A program made the translations under genes and the position numbers. Shown one piece after another: positions 45,743 through 54,645 of a stretch of DNA of 64,000 nt. The notes under the pieces were generated by a model that worked only from the letters and a program-made list of their open reading frames with translations, did not search any database and had not been told where the DNA came from. Source of the DNA: Mesorhizobium sp. AR07 (lineage in GTDB: Bacteria > Pseudomonadota > Alphaproteobacteria > Rhizobiales > Rhizobiaceae). The stretch covers positions 1-64,000 of the forward strand of contig NZ_CP080525.1 of the NCBI RefSeq assembly GCF_024746815.1, written 5' to 3'. Position 1 is the first letter of the stretch, and the number at the start of each line of letters is the position of its first letter.

Positions 45743-46558
45743 GTGGGCACGCAATACAAGAAGTTCGAAGCCCATGGCAGCGGCGGCCCGCGCATCCGCG
45801 AAATCCCGATGCGCATGGTGCTGCCCAACCTCGTCACCGTGCTTGCCATCTGCGCCGGCCTGTCCGGCATCCGCTTCGGCTTCGAAGGCCGCTTCGAGCC
45901 GGCGGTGGTGATGGTGCTGCTGGCGGCGTTCCTCGACGGCATCGACGGCCGCCTGGCGCGGATGCTGAAGGCGACCTCCAAATTCGGCGCGCAGATGGAT
46001 TCGCTGGCCGACATCGTCAACTTCGGCGTGGCGCCGGCTCTGGTGCTCTATGCCTTCCTGCTCGATCGTGCGGGATCGCCGGGCTGGATCGCGGCACTTC
46101 TGTTTGCCATCGCCTGCGGGCTCAGGCTTGCCCGCTTCAACGTGCTGGACGAGGATACCGATCGCCCCGTGTGGCAGTCCGAATATTTTGTCGGCGTGCC
46201 GGCGCCGGCGGGCGCCGTGCTGGTGATGCTGCCGCTCTATCTCTATTTCCTGCGCACCGGTCTGGAACCCAGTCGCCCAGCCGCCTTCATTGCCACCGGC
46301 TTCACGGTCCTGGTCGCCTTCCTGCTGGTCAGCCGGCTGCCGGTCTATTCCGGCAAGAGTCTGAAGATACCGGGCGACAAGGCGCTGCCGATCATCCTTG
46401 GCGTCGTGCTCTACGTGCTCTTGCTGATGACCTATCCCTGGTACACGCTGACCGCTTCGGTCGCCGGATATCTGCTCTTCCTGCCATTCAGCGTGCGCGC
46501 CTATTCGAAGCGCGCCAAGCAAGAGGGCGAGAAAGTGCCGCCTTCCGATATAGGGTAG
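45743..46558 (+). CDS. pssA: CDP-diacylglycerol-serine O-phosphatidyltransferase
   Basis: Makes phosphatidylserine from CDP-diacylglycerol and serine; membrane-embedded. The 271-residue product has the CDP-alcohol phosphatidyltransferase signature DGIDGRLARMLKATSKFGAQMDSLADIVNFGVAP (DG..AR..G..D..D) at about residues 68-101 and roughly seven to eight hydrophobic helices. A GTG start at 45743 is used, three bases after the psd stop. The psd-pssA pair is the classic phosphatidylethanolamine route of rhizobia. Confidence 0.95.
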   Translation: MGTQYKKFEAHGSGGPRIREIPMRMVLPNLVTVLAICAGLSGIRFGFEGRFEPAVVMVLLAAFLDGIDGRLARMLKATSKFGAQMDSLADIVNFGVAPALVLYAFLLDRAGSPGWIAALLFAIACGLRLARFNVLDEDTDRPVWQSEYFVGVPAPAGAVLVMLPLYLYFLRTGLEPSRPAAFIATGFTVLVAFLLVSRLPVYSGKSLKIPGDKALPIILGVVLYVLLLMTYPWYTLTASVAGYLLFLPFSVRAYSKRAKQEGEKVPPSDIG

Positions 46559-46625
46559 GGTTGCTCGAAACCTCGAGAGGGGGGCGCTGTCCCACGGCGT
46601 GGGACGGGACCGCTTTCTTTCTATC

Positions 46626-48848
46626 CTAAGCCGCCACACCCAGTCCCAGCCTGTCGATCGCCAGCTTTCTCGTCGTCGCATAGTCGGTCTTGCCGGAACC
46701 CAGGACCGGAATTTCCTCCACCTTGACGATGTCGTTCGGCACCATCAGTTCGGCGGCACCCGCCTGTTTGCCGAACTTGCGCAACTCGTCGGGATTGGCA
46801 TCGTCGGCGGTGGTGACCAGCACGATGCGCTCGCCACGCTTCTTGTCCGGCACCGCCACCGCCGCATGGCGTTCTTCCGGCCACAGCGACTGCACCAGCA
46901 TCTCGACAGCCCCCAGCGACACCATCTCGCCGGCGATCTTGGCGAAGCGCTTGGCGCGGCCGCGAATAGTGATGAAGCCTTCGCGATCGACAGCGACGAT
47001 ATCGCCGGTGTCGTGCCAGCCGGTCAGCGGCTGCAATTCGCCCGGGCGATCCGCGGTCATGTAGCCCATCATCAGGTTGGGTCCGTCGAGCCACAGCTGG
47101 CCGGCGTCGGAGATGCCCTCGACAGGCTCCAGCTTCATGCGCATTGCCGGCAGCAGCCGGCCGACCGTGCCGTCACGGCCATGGATGGCGGTGTTGACGG
47201 CAACCACGGGTGCCGCCTCGGTCAGCCCGAAACCTTCGATGATCTCGGCCTGGAAGCGCTCGCGATAGACGCGGCGTGTCTCCGGCTTCACCGCCTCGGC
47301 GCCGGCAACGACGAAACGCAGGCTGGAAAAATCGCCGTCCTTGGCGGTGCGCGCATAATTGGCGAGGAACGTGTCGGTGCCGAACATGATGGTCGGCTTC
47401 ACCTTGCGCGCGACCTCGGGGATGATCTTGTAGTGCAGCGGCGAGGGGTAGAGGAACAGTTTCACTCCGGTGACCAGCGGCAGGATGGTGCCGCCCGTCA
47501 GGCCGAAGGAATGGAACACCGGCAACACGTTGAGCAGAATGTCGGCCGGCGAGATGGTGATACGCGCCTCGGCCTGCATGGCGTTGGCGAGCAGGTTCCT
47601 GTGCGACAGCACAACTGCCTTGGGCGTCCCTTCCGAACCCGAGGTGAACAGGATCACCGCCGGTTTTGCCGCATCCTGCCGTTGAAGCGGCCAGCGCCAC
47701 AGCAAGGCGGCGGCAAACTTGTCCAGCGCAGTGACGCTCTCCCGCACATCTTCCAGCCATAGCAGCCTGGCGCCACCCTTTTCGACCGCCGCGACGATAT
47801 CGGCAAGGTCGGCCTTTTCGACGAAGGCGCGCGACGAGATAACGGTACGGATCATCGCCGTGCGCACGGCGGCCGTGACGCTGGCCGGCCCGGCGGTGTA
47901 GTTGATCATCGCCGCCACGCGGCCGGCAGACAGCAGGCCGACAAACGACAGCACCACGCCATTGGCGTTGGGCAGAAGCAGGCCGACCGCTTCGCCCGGC
48001 GCCGTCACCGCCTCGAAACGGCGGCCCAGGACGCGGGCGCCAATGAACATCTTGCGGTAGCTCAGCGCCCCGGAAATGACGTCCTCGATGATCGGGTGCG
48101 AGGCGCCGACACGGGCTGCGGCATCGCGCATGGCCAGGAACAGCCCACGATCGAGGTCGGTGCCGAAAAGCCGGGCCTCGGCGACACGGTCGAACAGCGC
48201 GTTGGTGTTCGAGGCCTGGTCCGGGTTGCGCGCCACCAGTTCGGCAACGGTCATCGGCTCCAGCACGCTGATCGACAGTTGCGGAAACCAGCGCCGTGGC
48301 GCCTTGTCCGCCGGCGTCAGCGACACTGGCAGGCTGCGCGCGCCGGCGACGAAGATCGGCACGATGCGGGCGTCGGCCTGCATGGCGATGCGGGTGACGG
48401 CGCGAAACAGCCGAAACGTCTTGACGTCGGGCTCGACCGCATCCGGCAAATAGACGGCCAGCCGTCCCTTGCCCTTCAGCACGCGCACCAGCCGGCGGCT
48501 GACGAAAACATGTTCGGCGTTGAAGGCGATGGTACGGCCAAGCTCGCGCCACGGTTCAAGCCATGGCGACCGCGCCGAGATGTCGTCGAGTATGTGCAAT
48601 GTGTCGTCCGGCAGCAGCGACAGCATCAGCGCCGGCTCGAAACGCGATTGATGCGAGATGACATAGATGACAGGGACCTGCGCCTTGCGGGCGATCCTGA
48701 TGCGGTTGTCGCCGATCCGATAGGCGAGCTTGAACGGCACATAAAGCAGCGCCTGGGTGAAGCGCAGGCCGAGGCGGAATTTTTCCACCACGCCGATCAG
48801 CAGCCAAGCCACAACGAGACCCGCAAGCAGCGCCAGTGTCAGGATCAT
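46626..48848 (-). CDS. Acyltransferase-like/AMP-dependent acyl ligase fusion (Aas-like)
   Basis: 740-residue fusion. After an N-terminal membrane helix (about residues 1-20) comes a glycerolipid-acyltransferase-like domain, then from about residue 240 an acyl-CoA/ACP synthetase domain with the AMP-binding motif ILFTSGSEGTPKAVVLSHRN, FGLTEAAPV, WHDTGDI and the C-terminal lysine in GSGKTDY. In E. coli Aas this layout recycles lysophospholipids. Here the acyltransferase motif reads HQSRFE instead of HxxxxD and the usual FPEGTRS segment reads LPDAVEP, so that half may be altered or inactive. Convergent with psd-pssA, another membrane lipid locus. Confidence 0.85.
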   Translation of the reverse strand: MILTLALLAGLVVAWLLIGVVEKFRLGLRFTQALLYVPFKLAYRIGDNRIRIARKAQVPVIYVISHQSRFEPALMLSLLPDDTLHILDDISARSPWLEPWRELGRTIAFNAEHVFVSRRLVRVLKGKGRLAVYLPDAVEPDVKTFRLFRAVTRIAMQADARIVPIFVAGARSLPVSLTPADKAPRRWFPQLSISVLEPMTVAELVARNPDQASNTNALFDRVAEARLFGTDLDRGLFLAMRDAAARVGASHPIIEDVISGALSYRKMFIGARVLGRRFEAVTAPGEAVGLLLPNANGVVLSFVGLLSAGRVAAMINYTAGPASVTAAVRTAMIRTVISSRAFVEKADLADIVAAVEKGGARLLWLEDVRESVTALDKFAAALLWRWPLQRQDAAKPAVILFTSGSEGTPKAVVLSHRNLLANAMQAEARITISPADILLNVLPVFHSFGLTGGTILPLVTGVKLFLYPSPLHYKIIPEVARKVKPTIMFGTDTFLANYARTAKDGDFSSLRFVVAGAEAVKPETRRVYRERFQAEIIEGFGLTEAAPVVAVNTAIHGRDGTVGRLLPAMRMKLEPVEGISDAGQLWLDGPNLMMGYMTADRPGELQPLTGWHDTGDIVAVDREGFITIRGRAKRFAKIAGEMVSLGAVEMLVQSLWPEERHAAVAVPDKKRGERIVLVTTADDANPDELRKFGKQAGAAELMVPNDIVKVEEIPVLGSGKTDYATTRKLAIDRLGLGVAA

Positions 48849-48947
48849 GCCGCATCTCTCCCAACGATTTTAGCATCGCGGCTCTTTAGCGGCCGCTTCA
48901 GCCAGAGCCTAGACGATGTGGGAGCAAGGTCAATGCGGATGAATGCG

Positions 48948-49145
48948 ACCTTGCCTTCCCCCTTTGTGGGGGAAGGTGGATCGGCGCGCAGCGCCGAGAC
49001 GGATGAGGGGTGTTGGAAGGAATGCAGCGTAAAAAATCAAAGGATTTGAGGCGCTTGAGTCAGCAACGTTGCACTTGGTCCAACACCCCTCATCCGACCG
49101 AGCTTCGCTCGGCCACCTTCTCCCGCAAGGGGCGAAGGTGAAGAA
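48948..49145. repeat. Long inverted-repeat element, copy 7
   Basis: Arms ACCTTGCCTTCCCCCTTTGTG and CTTCTCCCGCAAGGGGCGAAGGT; internal stems GGATGAGGGGTGTTGGA / CCAACACCCCTCATCC. Close relative of copy 6. Fills the gap between the acyltransferase fusion and the tautomerase gene; nothing else seen there. Confidence 0.88.
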
Positions 49146-49149
49146 GGCG

Positions 49150-49557
49150 CTATGCCGCCTTCAATCGCCCACTGATGAAACGAAACTCCTGCGTCTTGCC
49201 GCCATAGCCATAGGCGGCGGCAGGCACCTCATGCACGAAGGCATAGCTTTCCTCGTGCACGCCGCCCAGCAGGCGGCCGAAGGCGTCGAAGATCGCCTTC
49301 AGATAGGCTTCCAGCTCGAGCTTGGTGTTGGTGCCGTCGACCACCTTGATATCGAGCCAGAACGTGTTGCTGCCGTGCTCGGCCAATGACCTGCCGCCGG
49401 CGAACCAGTGCTGCGGATCGATGTAGGATACGGCGACGGCGGTGATCGTCGGATCCTTGCGCAGCTGCGTGGCGGTGATCTCGGTCACTTCCCTGGCGAT
49501 GCTGGCGGACAGGGCGGCATCAGGCTTGCCGGTGACGCTGACGGTGATGATGGGCAT
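49150..49557 (-). CDS. Tautomerase-family protein
   Basis: 135-residue protein that starts MPIITVSVTGKPD, exposing the catalytic Pro2 as in 4-oxalocrotonate tautomerase and MIF-like enzymes, and has the doubled beta-alpha-beta pattern with a longer C-terminal part (YGYGGKTQEFRFISGRLK). Substrate unknown. It is divergent from a LysR gene with a shared 112-base control region, which suggests it is the regulator's target. Confidence 0.85.
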   Translation of the reverse strand: MPIITVSVTGKPDAALSASIAREVTEITATQLRKDPTITAVAVSYIDPQHWFAGGRSLAEHGSNTFWLDIKVVDGTNTKLELEAYLKAIFDAFGRLLGGVHEESYAFVHEVPAAAYGYGGKTQEFRFISGRLKAA

Positions 49558-49629
49558 TTTCGTCTCCTTGGTTTACGCGGCGTCCGATCGCCGTTGGAGG
49601 GACCATGCCATCACAGTCGAATCAAAAAA

Positions 49630-49671
49630 ATCGAATTGTTTTTAATTGAAGGTTCGATATCATCGAATTGT
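49630..49671. promoter_or_regulatory. Candidate LysR operator region (tautomerase/LysR)
   Basis: The decamer ATCGAATTGT occurs twice (49630-49639 and 49662-49671), 32 bases apart, about three helical turns. Between them is the perfect dyad TTCGAT-ATC-ATCGAA (49653-49667), which ends two bases before the regulator's GTG. This suggests autoregulated divergent control. Confidence 0.5.
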
Positions 49672-50533
49672 GGAAACGCTCGACCCCGACCTGCTAAGGA
49701 CCTTCCTCGCTTTCGTCGACAGCGGCTCGCTGGCGCAGGCGGCGTCAACCGTAGGCCGTTCGCCCTCCGCGGTCACCGCTCAGATGCAGCGGCTGGAGGA
49801 GGTTGTTGGCGAACCGCTTCTGGTGCCGCAGGGCAGGGGGCGCGGCCTGACGCCTGCCGGCGAGGACCTCATCAGCCATGCCAGACGCATCCTTGCCGCT
49901 CATCGTGAGGCATGGCTGGCGCTGAAGGGGGCACGCGCTGCCGGGCATGTTGCGATCGGCACGACGCAGGATTTCGCCGACAGCGGCCTGCCCGGGCTGC
50001 TCCGCGCCTTCGCCGTCAGCCATCCGCGCGTCAGGATTGAATTGCGTGTCGGCCGCTCCGCCGAACTGGCGCAAACGCTCCGGTCCGGCGGGCTCGATCT
50101 GGCGATCGTCATGCGTCAGACGGCTGCGCCGGACGAGGTCGGCGTGCTGCGCGAGCCGATGATCTGGCTGTGTTCGCAAAAGGGACTGGCCTCGCGGCAG
50201 GATGAACTGCCGCTGGCGCTGCTCGATCCGTATTGCGGCTTTCGCGAAGCCGCGCTTGCCGCGCTCGATACGGCCGGCCGCAATTACCGCATCGCCGCCG
50301 GCAGCGCCAGCCTGGCAGGCCTGCGCACGGCCGTGAACGCGGGTGTTGCGCTGACGCTGCGGACGCCGCGCTTTGCCCATTCCGGCATTGTCGAAGCCCC
50401 GCGCGACCTTGGCCTGCCACAGGTGCCGGTGGCTGAGTTCGCCATCCGGTTGCGCGCCGGTGCCGATGGTCCGGCAGCCGACCTGGCTGCACTGCTCGGC
50501 GGCAACCTTGCCTTGTCGGTTGCCTCCGGCTGA
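49670..50533 (+). CDS. LysR-family transcriptional regulator
   Basis: 287 residues from GTG 49670; a TTG at 49646 in the same frame is a weaker choice. Helix-turn-helix: LDPDLLRTFLAFVDSGSLAQAASTVGRSPSAVTAQMQRLEEVVGEPLLVPQGRGRGLTPAGEDLI. The effector domain follows (GHVAIGTTQDFADSGLPGLLRAFAVSHPRVRIELRVGRS). Divergent from the tautomerase gene, its probable target. A hairpin follows the gene. Confidence 0.9.
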   Translation: METLDPDLLRTFLAFVDSGSLAQAASTVGRSPSAVTAQMQRLEEVVGEPLLVPQGRGRGLTPAGEDLISHARRILAAHREAWLALKGARAAGHVAIGTTQDFADSGLPGLLRAFAVSHPRVRIELRVGRSAELAQTLRSGGLDLAIVMRQTAAPDEVGVLREPMIWLCSQKGLASRQDELPLALLDPYCGFREAALAALDTAGRNYRIAAGSASLAGLRTAVNAGVALTLRTPRFAHSGIVEAPRDLGLPQVPVAEFAIRLRAGADGPAADLAALLGGNLALSVASG

Positions 50534-50540
50534 GCACCAA

Positions 50541-50567
50541 AGAAAAAGCCGACCTTGCGGTCGGCTT
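50541..50567 (-). terminator. Terminator, mainly for the minus-strand transporter gene
   Basis: Hairpin with arms AAGCCGACC and GGTCGGCTT and a four-base loop (50546-50567). Read on the minus strand it is followed by TTTTTCTTT, a good rho-independent terminator for the EamA gene that ends at 50665. It may also slow transcripts from the LysR gene. Confidence 0.7.
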
Positions 50568-50664
50568 GGAGGTAGGACGGGCCGAGGGGTTTGGGGGGAC
50601 TTGGGGTGGCCCGTCGCACCAACAATGCCTGACCGGGATGATGGTTCCGTGACTGTCTCACTTT

Positions 50665-51573
50665 TTAAGAAACATTTGACGCCGTGCGTTGGGCGCGGGC
50701 CGTCCGCCAGTCGCGGCCGGCATGGGCAAACACCGCGCAGAGCACGATGGCGCCGCCGATCATGCTGGCGGCGGGAGCGATCTCGCCCAGGAACAGGAAG
50801 GCAAACAGGATCGCGAACGGCACTTCGGCCGAGCCGAGCAGCCCGGATTCGGCTGCCGGAATGAGCCGCGCGCCTTCCGTCCACAGGATCGAGGACAGCG
50901 CGAACGAGGCACCAAAGCTGACGAGTAGAACGGCGTCCCTTGGTGAAACCGCCAGCGGATCGGTGACGAACCAGCCGAGCACGAACAACAGGAAGGCCGA
51001 CACGGCGCCGGCCCAGACAACGGGCGTGTCGCGGAAGGCGCGCACCATGATCATGTAGAGCGCGCTGCCGATGGTCATCAGCAGCGCCAGCCCGTCACCG
51101 AACAGATTGCCGGTGCCGAAGCCGGACCAGACCATGATCGCGACGCCGCACAGTGACACGGCGGCGGCGACCATCGTCTGCAAGCGAAAGGGTTCACGTG
51201 TCAGGACCCAGGCCAGCAGCGCGGTGACGAAAGGCGCCGTGGCATAGATGACCGCGACATTGGCGACGAAGGTGAACTTGAAGGCCGAGATGAAAGCGAT
51301 GCTGGCCAGAGCCCCTTCCACCGCCAGCAGCCAGCCGCGCCAGCCCAATCGCAGGGTCTCGCGCCCGCCCGAGCGGTGCCGCCGCCACAACACATAGAGC
51401 GCGACCAGGATCGAGCCGACAAAGCCTCGCCAGCAGATGATGGTCAGCGGGTCGGCGTGGATCGACTTGGTCAAGACGCCGGTGAGGCCAAACACGGCCG
51501 CCGATGACGACACCAGGATGATGCCAAGCGTACGCTCCGCGGCGGTGTCGGTGGTGGCTGCCACATCAGTCAT
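50665..51573 (-). CDS. EamA/DMT-family transporter
   Basis: 302-residue permease with ten predicted membrane helices in two EamA repeats (GIILVSSSAAVFGLTGVLTKSIHADPLTIICWRGFVGS...; YATAPFVTALLAWVLTREPF near the end of repeat one). Substrate unknown. It is one of two neighbouring EamA genes on the minus strand, but the two are only distantly similar. Confidence 0.9.
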   Translation of the reverse strand: MTDVAATTDTAAERTLGIILVSSSAAVFGLTGVLTKSIHADPLTIICWRGFVGSILVALYVLWRRHRSGGRETLRLGWRGWLLAVEGALASIAFISAFKFTFVANVAVIYATAPFVTALLAWVLTREPFRLQTMVAAAVSLCGVAIMVWSGFGTGNLFGDGLALLMTIGSALYMIMVRAFRDTPVVWAGAVSAFLLFVLGWFVTDPLAVSPRDAVLLVSFGASFALSSILWTEGARLIPAAESGLLGSAEVPFAILFAFLFLGEIAPAASMIGGAIVLCAVFAHAGRDWRTARAQRTASNVS

Positions 51574-51633
51574 GCCGCCAGCCTACGCCGTTTGCTCCTG
51601 ACATCGTAGCGTCAGCAGTGATAGCGATCCACA

Positions 51634-52557
51634 TCATAGCCGCTTGCGAAAGTGCTCGCCGCCGACGATCAGCAGCCCGGCGGCAACGATGAGTGCGGCG
51701 CCCAGGAACACTTCGCGGCGCGGCACATCACCCCAGATCGCAAAGCCGAGCGCGAATGCCCACAACAGCGAGGTGTATTCGAGAGGCGCCAGGACAGAGG
51801 CCGGCGTGCGCTTCATGCCCTCGAACAGAAGATATTGCGCAAGCCCGCCGAGCGCACCGACGCTGGCAAGGAGCAGCAACTCGGGCCAGTCCGGCGTCTG
51901 CCACCAGAGCAGCGCCGGCACCGCCGAAAACACCAGGAAATAGAAATTATTGAGCAGGAGCTGGATCATCGAGCGCTCGGCAAGCGCGGTCTTGCGCAAG
52001 AGCACGATGGCGATGCCCCACAAAACGGCGGCCGCCAGCACCAGCAGCACCGGCACGGACAGGCCGAGATGGGTCGGATCGCAGGCGACGAAGACGCCGG
52101 CAAAGCCGATCAGCACCGCCAGCCAGCGCAGCATCGGCACCTTTTCGCCGAGCATGACCACTGAAAGCACGGTGACGATGATCGGCGCTGCGTAATAGAC
52201 GGTGGTCAGTTCGGCGAGCTGCAGGCTGCGGGCGGCATTGTAATAGCAGAGCCACGCGGCGAGCGTGAAGGCGCTGCGCACCAGCATCGGCCGCACGATC
52301 GGCGAGCGCGCCGTGTCTGCAAACAGCTGCCGTCCGCCGATCGCCACGCAGGCGCCCAGAATGGTGATGCTGCGGAAAAACATGATCTGCCAGACGCTCA
52401 TGCCGGCGACCAGCAGCTTGATCGAAGCGTCCTGCGTCGAAAACAGGAAATAGGCGGCGCCGGTCAGCAGGATTCCGGCGAGAACCCTTTCGCGTGTTTC
52501 GAGAATGGCGATATCGGCCATAAGGCGCGGGACCAAAATTGCGGGAAGCGACAGCAT
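51634..52557 (-). CDS. EamA/DMT-family transporter
   Basis: 307-residue, ten-helix permease of the drug/metabolite transporter superfamily (ILLTGAAYFLFSTQDASIKLLVAGMSVWQIMFFRSITILGACV; YYAAPIIVTVLSVVMLGEKVPMLRWLAVLIGFAGV). An internal start at 52521 (MADIAIL) is equally possible; neither has a clear ribosome binding site. Lies 60 bases upstream of the other EamA gene on the same strand. Substrate unknown. Confidence 0.9.
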   Translation of the reverse strand: MLSLPAILVPRLMADIAILETRERVLAGILLTGAAYFLFSTQDASIKLLVAGMSVWQIMFFRSITILGACVAIGGRQLFADTARSPIVRPMLVRSAFTLAAWLCYYNAARSLQLAELTTVYYAAPIIVTVLSVVMLGEKVPMLRWLAVLIGFAGVFVACDPTHLGLSVPVLLVLAAAVLWGIAIVLLRKTALAERSMIQLLLNNFYFLVFSAVPALLWWQTPDWPELLLLASVGALGGLAQYLLFEGMKRTPASVLAPLEYTSLLWAFALGFAIWGDVPRREVFLGAALIVAAGLLIVGGEHFRKRL

Positions 52558-52750
52558 GCTGTGAAGCGACGCGAGGGGAGTGGAAGGTAAGCCCTCTTAT
52601 CAAGCTATACGGATGAAAGTCAGGGTAGCGCTACGCCAGCCCGATGCTTGCGTTGGGGCAGGGAATGGCGATCTTGCTTCCAGGAAGCAATCGGCACTTA
52701 TATCTGACAAAGCCGCGCCGCTGGCCGGCCACGAGAGCGAAGGAACGGAA

Positions 52751-53257
52751 ATGGATGCGACAGAATTGAAAGCCATGCAGGCGCCTCTGAAGCAGGCCTA
52801 TCGCGACGACGCTTCGCAAGCCCTGATCACGCTTCGCGCCAAAGGCTCGATCGACGACCAGTCGGTCGCTTGCAAGGTGGAGACGGGTAGGGCGATCGCA
52901 ATTGCCGGGCTGCATCCGGCGACCGGTGGCTCGGGTCTCGAGCTCTGCTCAGGTGATATGCTGCTGGAGGCACTGGTGGCCTGCGCCGGGGTGACGCTGA
53001 AGGCGGTGGCGACGGCGCTCGAGTTCAAGCTGGGTGCCGCCACGGTGGAAGCCGAAGGCGACCTTGATTTTCGCGGCACGCTCGGTGTCGCCAGGGACGC
53101 GCCTGTCGGCTTTCGCGCCATCCGGCTCAATTTCAGTCTCGACACCGATGAGCCCCAGGAGCGGATAGACTCGCTCATAAAGCTGACCGAGCGCTATTGC
53201 GTGGTGTTTCAGACCATCAGCCAGAAGCCGGAACTGACAGTGAGCGCACGGCGCTGA
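52751..53257 (+). CDS. OsmC-family protein
   Basis: 168-residue OsmC/Ohr-type protein, a group of thiol-dependent peroxidases. The two family cysteines are visible in LELCSGDMLLEALVACAGVTLKAVA (Cys about 72 and 85) and the C-terminal IDSLIKLTERYCVVFQTI helix is present. The start at 52751 has the ribosome binding site GGAACGGAA. Likely degrades organic hydroperoxides; no OhrR-type regulator is nearby. A long palindromic element follows. Confidence 0.88.
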   Translation: MDATELKAMQAPLKQAYRDDASQALITLRAKGSIDDQSVACKVETGRAIAIAGLHPATGGSGLELCSGDMLLEALVACAGVTLKAVATALEFKLGAATVEAEGDLDFRGTLGVARDAPVGFRAIRLNFSLDTDEPQERIDSLIKLTERYCVVFQTISQKPELTVSARR

Positions 53258-53266
53258 CGCTGCCAC

Positions 53267-53520
53267 TCTCCCCAGGGGCAGGGCAATCGCATATGGATTC
53301 TTGCGAAGAAGGACCCCCACCCTAACCCTCCCCACAAGGGGGAGGGAATGCGGCCGCGCGCCTTTACCCATCATCCCTGGCGTCGTGCTTGGCCAGTTTG
53401 CGGAGATTAGCGTCTACAAGAGTCTCCCTCCCCCTTGTGGGGAGGGGTTAGGGGTGGGGGTACTCGTAGGGCGAAAACCTCGGCTTCCCATATGCGATTG
53501 CCCTGCCCCTTGTGGGGAGA
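53267..53520. repeat. Long inverted-repeat element, copy 8 (nested)
   Basis: About 250-base imperfect palindrome. Inner arms CCCTCCCCACAAGGGGGAGGG and CCCTCCCCCTTGTGGGGAGG, next layer ACCCCCACCCTAACC / GGTTAGGGGTGGGGGT, outer layer GGGCAATCGCATATGG / CCATATGCGATTGCCC. The largest element in the window. Confidence 0.9.
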
Positions 53521-53546
53521 TTGGCAGCCGCAGCGCCGTCCGATGC

Positions 53547-53765
53547 TTACTGCGCGGCCGGCTGTTCGGCGTCGCCCTCGTCGGTGAAGGGCGAGGCGCT
53601 CGGTACGCACTGCACCGACCAGCCGGTCGGTGTCGGCTGCTTCTGATATTCGGTGATGGCGGCGGTGCATTGTTCGCGCTTGTCGAAGGTGCTGGGCAGC
53701 ACGACCATGCCGCCCTGTGGGCCGGCGATTACCAGATACCAGACCAACGCTACGGTCGAAGCCAT
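53547..53765 (-). CDS. Small hypothetical protein, probably exported
   Basis: 72-residue protein. A hydrophobic N-terminus (STVALVWYLVIAGPQGGMVVLP) could be a membrane anchor or poor signal peptide; two cysteines follow (REQCTAAITE and WSVQCVPSA), suggesting a disulfide in the periplasm. Acidic tail. I do not recognise the family. Ribosome binding site AAGGAAATTCCCC is plausible. Confidence 0.65.
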   Translation of the reverse strand: MASTVALVWYLVIAGPQGGMVVLPSTFDKREQCTAAITEYQKQPTPTGWSVQCVPSASPFTDEGDAEQPAAQ

Positions 53766-53934
53766 GGGGAATTTCCTTGTTCTGCCCAGCCAGGGCGCTT
53801 GTTGCGGGAGTCGTTTCTTCTACCAACTCCGCGGAAATGACGAAAGCATGACCGCAGCGCACCCTTTCCCCCTCGGATCACAGCCGCGTGATGATATGGC
53901 GGATCTTAGTCCCAATTTTTGAAACCCAATCGGC

Positions 53935-54564
53935 TCAGTTGGTTGCAAAACAATAGAACAGGCCGTCGCCACCGGTGCCCTTCAGCGCCGCCTGGCTGCA
54001 GCCGCCGCGCGAGGCATGCGAGGAATTCCAGGATTTGGCGGCCGCCGAATCGTCGAGGCCGGTGCGGTCGTGATGGCCCATCATGGCTGCGCCTTCGGCC
54101 CCGCTCAGCGTCCAGTCGCCGCAGGTCTGGTCGGCGATCCTCGTGCCGTCGGGCTTGGAGCCGGTCAGCATGTCATGGCGGTTTGGCGTGTCGCCACGGC
54201 CGTTGACCACTTCGCCCTTTTCATTCAGCGCCATCTGCTTGGTGATGCCGTTGGCATCGCTGTGCAGGGAAGCGACGTCGTTGGCGATCTTGACGCCCTT
54301 GGCATTCACCCACGGCCCCTTGCCGATGCGGTCGCGCGCATCGGTGTCGCTGGTCGACAGATAGGCGGCCCAGCTCTTGCCGGTGACGCCGGCGGCTTCC
54401 GCCAGCGAGGCGCAGTGCGCGTCCGCACCCTTGAGGCCGCCGAGATCGGCACCCTTGCCGGAGCCGACGCTGGTGACGAAGAAGCTCATCGTTGCGTCTT
54501 GCGAATAGGCGGCGCCCGAGGCTGCGATCATGACGGCGGCGGTGGCGAGAAGCAGTCTGCGCAT
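53935..54564 (-). CDS. Exported lectin-like protein
   Basis: 209 residues with a signal peptide at about 1-21 (MRRLLLATAAVMIAASGAAYS). The mature protein has the pattern ADAHCASLAEAAGVTGKSWAAYLST...GPWVNAKGV and CGDWTLSG...WNSSHASRGGCSQAAL...GLFYCFA, with four spaced cysteines typical of a C-type-lectin/endostatin-like fold; rhizobial homologues are often annotated lectin. The start at 54564 has the ribosome binding site GGAGGA seven bases upstream. Ligand unknown. Confidence 0.75.
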   Translation of the reverse strand: MRRLLLATAAVMIAASGAAYSQDATMSFFVTSVGSGKGADLGGLKGADAHCASLAEAAGVTGKSWAAYLSTSDTDARDRIGKGPWVNAKGVKIANDVASLHSDANGITKQMALNEKGEVVNGRGDTPNRHDMLTGSKPDGTRIADQTCGDWTLSGAEGAAMMGHHDRTGLDDSAAAKSWNSSHASRGGCSQAALKGTGGDGLFYCFATN

Positions 54565-54645
54565 GGTGGTTCCTCCGTTCAGGGCTCGAATGTCAGACAT
54601 TCGAAGAACGTAGGTAGTGCCGAAAATCTTCCGGCAAAAGAACAG

